This document shows positions 58,854-64,000 of a stretch of DNA of 64,000 bases, one piece after another. The translations under genes were made by a program, and so were the position numbers. Below the pieces are notes generated by a model, which was not told the DNA's origin, searched no databases, and worked only from the letters and a program-made list of their open reading frames with translations. The stretch is from positions 1 through 64,000 of the forward strand of contig CAVYNL010000019.1 of assembly GCA_963769845.1 (NCBI GenBank). The letters are read 5' to 3'. Positions within the stretch are counted from its first letter, which is position 1. Every line of letters begins with the position of its first letter. The stretch is from JBGQMW01 sp963769845 (GTDB lineage: Archaea > Thermoproteota > Bathyarchaeia > Bathyarchaeales > Bathycorpusculaceae).

Positions 58854-60851
58854 GTGCAAAAAGACATTAGAAGACGCGTAAAGCTCTACGGTCTCGCAGC
58901 CATCCTTCTTGCGGTAATACTGGCTTCAATATGCTACCAACTAGGCTACATACCTCAGCTACAGCCACTGCAAAAGAACTCGTTCATGTCAACATTCTCC
59001 TCTTACGATGAACTTAAACAATTCCTGCAGATGAAAACAGAAGCGCAATACGGATACCCCTACTACGCCAGAAGTGGCGAAGTATTCACGTTTGGCGGAC
59101 CCGAAGCCACGTTTGGGCCAGCTATGGCAGACGTAAACAAGATTGAAGGAACAGACTACTCGGGAACAAACGTCCAAGTCACCGGAGTTGACGAAGCAGA
59201 CAACGTGAAAAGTGACGGCACGTACCTCTACGTACTAGCGGGCAACAACGTGTCAATCCTAAGGGCATACCCACCCACCGAAGCACAACTGCTTTCCACA
59301 ATAACATTCAACGAAATGACGCCCACAGGAATCTTCGTGAACAAAAACATCCTAGCGGTTCTAGGATCCAACTACACCACAATGCCAGAACCCCTCTATT
59401 ATGCCACCGGCCTTCCCTACGAGAGTTACATAGGAGAAACCACAACTTTCATGGAACTCTATGACGTTTCAAACAGGACAAGCCCCGAACTGCTCAAGAC
59501 TGTGACCACAAGCGGCGGCTATCTAAGTTCAAGAATGATCGACGAATACATCTACATAGTTGCAGGTCAACCCGCCTATTACAGAATTTTGACCCCCCAA
59601 AACATAACCGTCGACAAGGTTGACCTTCCCAAAATAGAAACAAACGGCGAAGTCAAAGGAGTACCTGCCACCGAGGTCTACTACTCCAACACCACCGATG
59701 AGTACTTCACGTTCACAACGATACTCGCAGTGAACACCCAAAACATGACAGAAGATGCCAGCTCAAAAACCCTCCTGATAGGAGGAACAGGTACCATGTA
59801 CGTGTCGCTGAGCGACATGTACGTCACTTACACGACATATGACCAGAATGACTACCAATACGACCAAACATCAATCTACCGTATCCACGTTGAGAAAAAT
59901 ACCATCACGCCCGCAGCCCAAGGCAAGGTTCCAGGCCACATACTCAACCAGTTCTCAATGGACCAATACGGTGACTACTTCAGAGTCGCCACCACAACAT
60001 ATGGCATCGCCAAAACGGGAGAATCGCCGAACTTGCCAAACTCCACGACCAAGTCACCAAACGACACGATTACGATACTGCCATTCGTCCCAGCCGGAGT
60101 GCAACAGAGCAACGTCTACGTCCTGAACATGAACCTTAGCATCGTCGGAAAACTCGAGAGCCTCGCACCAGGAGAAAACTTCCACTCGGCACGGTTCATG
60201 GGTAACAAATGCTACCTCGTAACATTCATGAACATCGACCCACTATTCGTAATCGACCTCAGCAACCCAACACAACCCACTGAACTAGGAAACCTCACCA
60301 TTCCAGGATACTCAGATTACCTCCATCCATACGACGAAAACCATCTGATAGGGGTGGGCAAAGAAACCTCTCAATCAGAAGAGAAATACTTCGCATGGTA
60401 CCAAGGAGTGAAGATATCACTGTTCGACGTGAGCAACACGAGCAACCCAATACAACTAGCCAACTTCACAATTGGAGACAGAGGCACAACCTCCCCAGTG
60501 CTAAACGACCACAGAGCCTTCCTATTCGACAAAGCACGAAACCTGCTCGTAATACCAATCCTTGAAGCAAAAGTCGACCAAAGCCAATATCCTCCTGGAC
60601 AAGTACCGGCAAGCGCATACGGACAAACAGTCTGGCAAGGAGCATACGTTTTCAACCTAACATTGGACAACGGATTCATCCTCAAAGGCAAGATCACCCA
60701 CTTGGAAAGCGGCATAGACGTCTGGAACAGCACCTACCACATCGAAAGATCACTCTACATAGACGACGTACTCTACACGGTTTCCAATGCCAAAGTGAAA
60801 CTCAACAGCCTAGAAGACCTGGCCCTCATAAAGGAAATCAAACTCAACTAA
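58854..60851 (+). CDS. Membrane-anchored beta-propeller protein
   Basis: 665 residues. An N-terminal helix (LYGLAAILLAVILASICYQ) anchors the protein outside; then YSGTNVQVTGVDEADNVKSD, the diagnostic start of the archaeal/bacterial secreted beta-propeller family, and several propeller blades with LYVLAGNNVSILRAYPP, MELYDVSNRTSPELLKTV, FDVSNTSNPIQLANFTIG and VIDLSNPTQPTELGNL, giving at least six. Multiple glycosylation sequons. The blades DVSN-x-P with aromatic residues may bind other proteins or glycans. GTG 58854 is the likely leaderless start. Confidence 0.85.
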   Translation: MQKDIRRRVKLYGLAAILLAVILASICYQLGYIPQLQPLQKNSFMSTFSSYDELKQFLQMKTEAQYGYPYYARSGEVFTFGGPEATFGPAMADVNKIEGTDYSGTNVQVTGVDEADNVKSDGTYLYVLAGNNVSILRAYPPTEAQLLSTITFNEMTPTGIFVNKNILAVLGSNYTTMPEPLYYATGLPYESYIGETTTFMELYDVSNRTSPELLKTVTTSGGYLSSRMIDEYIYIVAGQPAYYRILTPQNITVDKVDLPKIETNGEVKGVPATEVYYSNTTDEYFTFTTILAVNTQNMTEDASSKTLLIGGTGTMYVSLSDMYVTYTTYDQNDYQYDQTSIYRIHVEKNTITPAAQGKVPGHILNQFSMDQYGDYFRVATTTYGIAKTGESPNLPNSTTKSPNDTITILPFVPAGVQQSNVYVLNMNLSIVGKLESLAPGENFHSARFMGNKCYLVTFMNIDPLFVIDLSNPTQPTELGNLTIPGYSDYLHPYDENHLIGVGKETSQSEEKYFAWYQGVKISLFDVSNTSNPIQLANFTIGDRGTTSPVLNDHRAFLFDKARNLLVIPILEAKVDQSQYPPGQVPASAYGQTVWQGAYVFNLTLDNGFILKGKITHLESGIDVWNSTYHIERSLYIDDVLYTVSNAKVKLNSLEDLALIKEIKLN

Positions 60852-60890
60852 ACTCCCTTCTCTCTCCCCTTTTTGTACCGACGCGCGCGC

Positions 60891-61790
60891 CTACTGTCTG
60901 CACTTTGGGCACAGTCTGTTTCTTGACTCTTTGCCTTGAACGAATAGTCTGTTGCATCCTCTTCCTTTCCCAGGGTATGAGCAGACAAAAACTCCGCGGT
61001 TTCTCTCATCTTCGGTCTTGGGATAGACGGTCCAATAGACTTCCTTTATGGTACCAGTCGGGCTCACCTCGCCAATTTCAGCCATGGCATCGCTTCCCAA
61101 TTCCCACCCATGCCTAGTAGCCGGGCGGATATCGCGGTCGGCGACAATTTCCTCGCCGACTTGAGAGTAAAGGAAACTTCTAAACTGCTTGACATCTGGG
61201 TAAACGCTGAAGTAGACAACTCTTGATACGTATCCGTCAGGACAGACATATGCCCCGATGACATTGTTCAAATCGGATCGCAGATCCATGAAAGAGGAAA
61301 TTTGATCACAGTGTCTGTAGCATCGTCCTTGGAACGTGAGGTACTTCTCTACAAACTTCTTCAGCGGCTTGCGCGGATACGGTGAGAGGGTATGCGGGAT
61401 AACCGTTTGTCCATGTACAAGACTTTGGTAGTAAGCACTTGAAAAGAGAGCTTTCCAAGAAGCTTCTGTCACCGAAACGGCCTCTGAAAAACCAGTCAAT
61501 ACATGATTGACTTTGCCATCCGTATATTCAACAAATACTTGAGGGATAAGATAGTCCTCCGACCAATCGCCATGTTCTTTGACAAGCCTGTCAGCTGCCT
61601 CAAGCTGTTCAGGGATTTCTATGTCAAGAGAAAGGAGCGAGACGCCGAGGTCTTCGGCCATTTCATTTGCATAGCGTAGAGAGAACGGAACACAGTGTGG
61701 ACAATAATTGGCCAGAACAATACTGACTCGCTTGATCAACACTTCCGACGCGCCTTCCCAAGTTGGACATCGAGGCTCATTCCCAGACAT
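60891..61790 (-). CDS. Thioredoxin-like domain fused to a zinc-ribbon domain
   Basis: 299 residues. Residues 15-110 form a thioredoxin fold with ANYCPHCVPFSLRYANEMAE: CPHC is a redox active site. DYLIPQVFVEYTDGKV carries the cis-Pro (IPQVF). The middle (about 120-200) has GRCYRHCDQISSF, and the C-terminus ends in a zinc ribbon, CSYPGKGRGCNRLF and RNRLCPKCRQ. The whole has no name I know. It may be a redox-sensing or disulfide-exchange protein. ATG 61790. Cytosolic, no signal. Confidence 0.7.
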   Translation of the reverse strand: MSGNEPRCPTWEGASEVLIKRVSIVLANYCPHCVPFSLRYANEMAEDLGVSLLSLDIEIPEQLEAADRLVKEHGDWSEDYLIPQVFVEYTDGKVNHVLTGFSEAVSVTEASWKALFSSAYYQSLVHGQTVIPHTLSPYPRKPLKKFVEKYLTFQGRCYRHCDQISSFMDLRSDLNNVIGAYVCPDGYVSRVVYFSVYPDVKQFRSFLYSQVGEEIVADRDIRPATRHGWELGSDAMAEIGEVSPTGTIKEVYWTVYPKTEDERNRGVFVCSYPGKGRGCNRLFVQGKESRNRLCPKCRQ

Positions 61791-61941
61791 GATTATAGAC
61801 TTTGCTGTGAGAAGCCAGATTCAAGTGCCACGTACGTGCGCGCGATAACGCGTGAGACTTTACGCGCGCGCTTCACTGTTGAAAAAGGCTGAATCACGCG
61901 TAAAGATAATCTGACCGATCTAAACAACTTTACTGGAGTGA

Positions 61942-62313
61942 GTGTTGAGTCACGTGGGTGCTAGCAGAATCGCCGACGAGAAGTACATCTATTTAACGAC
62001 TAGAGGTAGGAAGACTGGAAATCCACACACAGTTGAATTGTGGTTTGCGATAGCCGGAAAGAAAATCTATCTTAGCCATGAAGGAGCGTACACTGACTGG
62101 ATGAAAAACATACTTGAGGATGGTCGAGTCGAGTTTAAGATCGGAAAGATCCAGTTCAAAGGCAACGCCCGAATTGCTGAAGCTGGGGAGGTTTTTGAAT
62201 TGGGAAAACATGCTCTCTACCTCAAGTATTATGGCAAGGCAGACGAAGACACAATCAACGAGTGGTTCTCAGAGTCAACAATAATTGAGATTTCAATGAT
62301 TGGCGCGCGCTAG
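61942..62313 (+). CDS. F420-dependent nitroreductase (Ddn/FDOR) family protein
   Basis: 123 residues. SRIADEKYIYLTTRGRKTGN with PHTVELWFAI is the FDOR-A start; GKKIYLSHEGAYTDWMKNIL and GRVEFKIGKIQFKGNARIAE complete the split beta-barrel that binds F420. Such proteins use F420H2 to reduce nitro compounds, quinones or enones. Start options are GTG 61942, TTG 61945 or GTG 61954. The final codons, GGC GCG CGC TAG, are themselves a GCGCGC element. Confidence 0.82.
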   Translation: MLSHVGASRIADEKYIYLTTRGRKTGNPHTVELWFAIAGKKIYLSHEGAYTDWMKNILEDGRVEFKIGKIQFKGNARIAEAGEVFELGKHALYLKYYGKADEDTINEWFSESTIIEISMIGAR

Positions 62314-62372
62314 AGTCTCTTGAAGCCTGAAACGCGGGAACGGTTCATTCGCGCGCGCTAGCATCAGCGCGC
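62302..62372. repeat. Tandem GCGCGC elements after the Ddn-type gene
   Basis: GCGCGCGCTAG occurs at about 62303-62313 (containing the stop codon) and again at about 62351-62361, with a further GCGCGC at about 62367-62372. The first copy encodes Ala-Arg-stop, so the element has been used as coding sequence. Confidence 0.65.
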
Positions 62373-62404
62373 TTTGTCGTTATTATGTCTGAGCCTTTCC
62401 AGAT

Positions 62405-63382
62405 TCACTTCAACGAGAATTCTATCCTGTCTCCACGTGTTTCCCTTTTTATGATTCCCTTTTCGTCAAGGTATTTCAAGTGGGCTATGGCCTCGCCAGT
62501 GGCGAACCATTTTTGCGAGACTGGGAACAGATCCCAGGAATTGCAGTCTATGTCCCAACTCATCTGCGAAGCAATCTGATAAGCGCTCATAGCGCCTCCG
62601 TCAAGTATCGAGAGTACCTCTTCGATCCTTGCTTGGTGGTGCTCTTTGAGTTCTCGGATTCTTTTTTTGCTGTCTCCAAAAATGCGTCTGTGGCCAGGCA
62701 ACACAAGCCTGACATCGAGCTTGTATACTTTGTCCAAGCTTGTCATATATTCGCTTAAGGGATTGTATTCATAATTCCATGATGAAATGTTGGGAGTGAT
62801 GTCGAGAAGGATATGATCTCCTGCAACGAGTATTTTTCTCTCAGGTTCGTAGAGGCATGTGTGGCCTCTTGTGTGGCCAGGAGTTCCAACATATCGGAAC
62901 CTATAATCTCCGATTTTTATCACGTTGCCTTCCGTCGGAGCGGTAAACTTCATGTTGCCCTTTGCGCTGTATCTGTATCCGGGATGTTTTTCAAGAGCTT
63001 CTTTGAGCTCTTTTTCAGGGAAGCCATTCAGTGCGGCAAACCGGAGCCCAGCATACCAGTATTCTGGGTTGCGGGCGAGCATCACGATATCGGCATCTTG
63101 TTGATTGAGATATATCGTTGATGTATCTGTGGCTAATGCAGGGACGAGACCTAAGTGATCTGCATGCATGTGTGTGATGAAAAAGTCTGTTTTGTGCAAG
63201 TCTACGTCAAGTTCTTTTAGTGCAAAATTCATTGCCGTCATGCATTCTTCTCGGTTCATTCCCGTGTCGATGATCATGTTTCGTTTTTGGGTTTTTATCA
63301 CGTAGGAATTGAGAGCCTTAAGTGGATTTCTTGGTAATGGAACTTCGATTTTGTATAGATTTGGCAGGACTTCTTCTGTCAT
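62405..63382 (-). CDS. Metallo-beta-lactamase-fold hydrolase
   Basis: 325 residues. MNREECMTAMNFALKEL, then the zinc site FITHMHADHLGLVPALA, RYVGTPGHTRGHTCLYEPER, ILVAGDHILLDITPNISS and VLPGHRRIFGDSKKRIREL give the five MBL blocks. The C-terminal 85 residues form a winged-helix-like part (MSAYQIASQMSWDI and GEAIAHLKYLDEKGI), as in LACTB2/hydroxyacyl-type MBL proteins. The substrate is unknown. ATG 63382. Convergent with the Ddn-type gene. Confidence 0.92.
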   Translation of the reverse strand: MTEEVLPNLYKIEVPLPRNPLKALNSYVIKTQKRNMIIDTGMNREECMTAMNFALKELDVDLHKTDFFITHMHADHLGLVPALATDTSTIYLNQQDADIVMLARNPEYWYAGLRFAALNGFPEKELKEALEKHPGYRYSAKGNMKFTAPTEGNVIKIGDYRFRYVGTPGHTRGHTCLYEPERKILVAGDHILLDITPNISSWNYEYNPLSEYMTSLDKVYKLDVRLVLPGHRRIFGDSKKRIRELKEHHQARIEEVLSILDGGAMSAYQIASQMSWDIDCNSWDLFPVSQKWFATGEAIAHLKYLDEKGIIKRETRGDRIEFSLK

Positions 63383-63879
63383 GTGGTTTATCCTCTAAGC
63401 CGAACATACTCCGTCAAGGTTTCTTATCCTTGGCGCGCGCATGCTTCAAATCATTGAATTCTCTAAACATCCAGATCTGTAACGATCTGACACGTAAGGG
63501 CTTATTTATCGATTCTTATCGCGTGCGTCCGTCTCTCAGCGCACACTGATTTACGTGCCAAAGCTTCTTGCCACGACGGATATGTCTCTCTCGCGCGCGT
63601 ATGGTCAGTAATAATTCATAAATCGTATAATGACTTGGAGTGGAGATATCTCCCGAAGACCCTACTTTTGGTAGGATTTCGGATTGACATATCATATCGC
63701 CAAAAGAACAAAGTGAGGACAGACACTTAAAAATAATATGTCGAAACCGTTCAACGTGAAAACATGTAGGGAAATGATAAATTCTCTAAGATCTTATGAG
63801 AAGTGTATTGTTTGAAAGGCTACTCTTTCAATGATTAAGATAACCTGGACAAGAGGTTGAAAAGGTGAGTGAGTTGAAG
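63383..63879. other. 500-base upstream region of the Old Yellow Enzyme gene
   Basis: GCGCGC elements near 63432 and 63590. A TATA-like CATAAATCGTATAATG at about 63618-63632, a palindrome and hairpin (next entry), then an AT-rich stretch to the ribosome site AGGTGAG at 63863-63869. The 230 bases between this TATA and the ATG would give a long leader if it is the promoter. No gene seen. Confidence 0.45.
63642..63682. promoter_or_regulatory. 12-bp palindrome followed by a hairpin
   Basis: GGAGATATCTCC (63642-63653) is a perfect palindrome, a few bases after a TATA-like box. It is followed at once by a hairpin: CGAA ... CCTAC, TTTTG, GTAGG ... TTCG over about 63654-63681. It could be an operator plus leader structure controlling the next gene. 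Confidence 0.4.
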
Positions 63880-64000
63880 ATGCCTGAAAGGATCAAATTC
63901 TTGGCTTTTGAAGCCAGAGAGATTGGTGGAATGATTGTCAAAAACAGGTTAGTTAGATCTGCTACCTATGAGCATATGGCTTCTGAAGGTGGTAGCGTTA
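63880..64000 (+). CDS. Old Yellow Enzyme-type NADH:flavin oxidoreductase, N-terminus (3' truncated)
   Basis: The first 40 codons are present before the right edge. GGMIVKNRLVRSATYEHMAS is the N-terminal FMN-barrel strand of NADH:flavin oxidoreductases (VKNRLVRSATYE is typical). These enzymes reduce enoates or 2,4-dienoyl-type substrates; larger members carry an added FAD/iron-sulfur domain, which cannot be judged here. ATG 63880 is used; in-frame GTG 63865 and TTG 63874 lie within the ribosome-site region AGGTGAG. Confidence 0.8.
   Translation, partial: MPERIKFLAFEAREIGGMIVKNRLVRSATYEHMASEGGSV

Overview
The window is archaeal chromosome. TATA-binding protein, Alba, EF-2 with the diphthamide-loop motif, a NIKS/GGQ-type release factor aRF1, an XPB helicase with its Bax1 nuclease, RtcB with archease, a NIP7-like PUA protein, an intron-containing tRNA and TATA-type leaderless promoters all point that way. 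The tetrahydromethanopterin (H4MPT) C1 enzymes (Ftr, Mtd and an MtdB-like dehydrogenase) and several F420-related genes suggest an anaerobe running the archaeal methyl branch of the Wood-Ljungdahl pathway. No methanogenesis-specific gene is present. A Bathyarchaeia-like lineage is my best guess; it is inference, not proof.

Layout. 0-5.5 kb: end of a HIT protein, an FrhB-like iron-sulfur flavoprotein, a nitroreductase divergent from cofD (F420 side), a 1.1-kb gene-poor stretch and a PhoU-type regulator. 5.5-9.2 kb: an MtdB-like NAD(P) dehydrogenase with a 260-residue extra N-terminus, the F420-dependent Mtd and an ECF-type membrane protein; the two dehydrogenase promoters share an 8-bp element. 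9.2-21 kb: small genes in long intergenic regions, including a class III nucleotidyl cyclase flanked by an 18-bp inverted repeat, a VOC protein, AlkD, HtpX, DsrE, TBP, Lrp, Alba and an ABC-2 exporter. 21-33 kb: NIP7-like/NSUN pair, P-type ATPase, EF-2, two-gene LysO and purine salvage (mtnP-apt). 33-46 kb: tRNA-Gly(UCC), an ABC-2 exporter, an RtcB/MBL/archease cluster and a 989-residue surface protein. 46-58 kb: XPB-Bax1, matrixin-like protease, Ftr, aRF1, an aminotransferase, MFS, a zinc ribbon and pyruvate kinase. 58-64 kb: beta-propeller protein, thioredoxin/zinc-ribbon fusion, F420-type nitroreductase, MBL hydrolase and the start of an Old Yellow Enzyme.

Three patterns cut across the annotation. 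(1) A short alternating element close to AGCGCGCGCTA recurs more than 25 times, almost always between genes and sometimes supplying a stop codon. It is dense at about 1.7-21 kb and 58-64 kb and almost absent between. (2) Three conserved genes, including essential prf1, are broken by four single-base indels (apt at 32.65 kb, bax1 at 48.29 kb, prf1 at 51.68 and 51.82 kb), which looks more like assembly error than decay. (3) F420 and H4MPT functions are scattered: FrhB-like, nitroreductase, CofD, Mtd, MtdB-like, Ftr and a Ddn-type nitroreductase.
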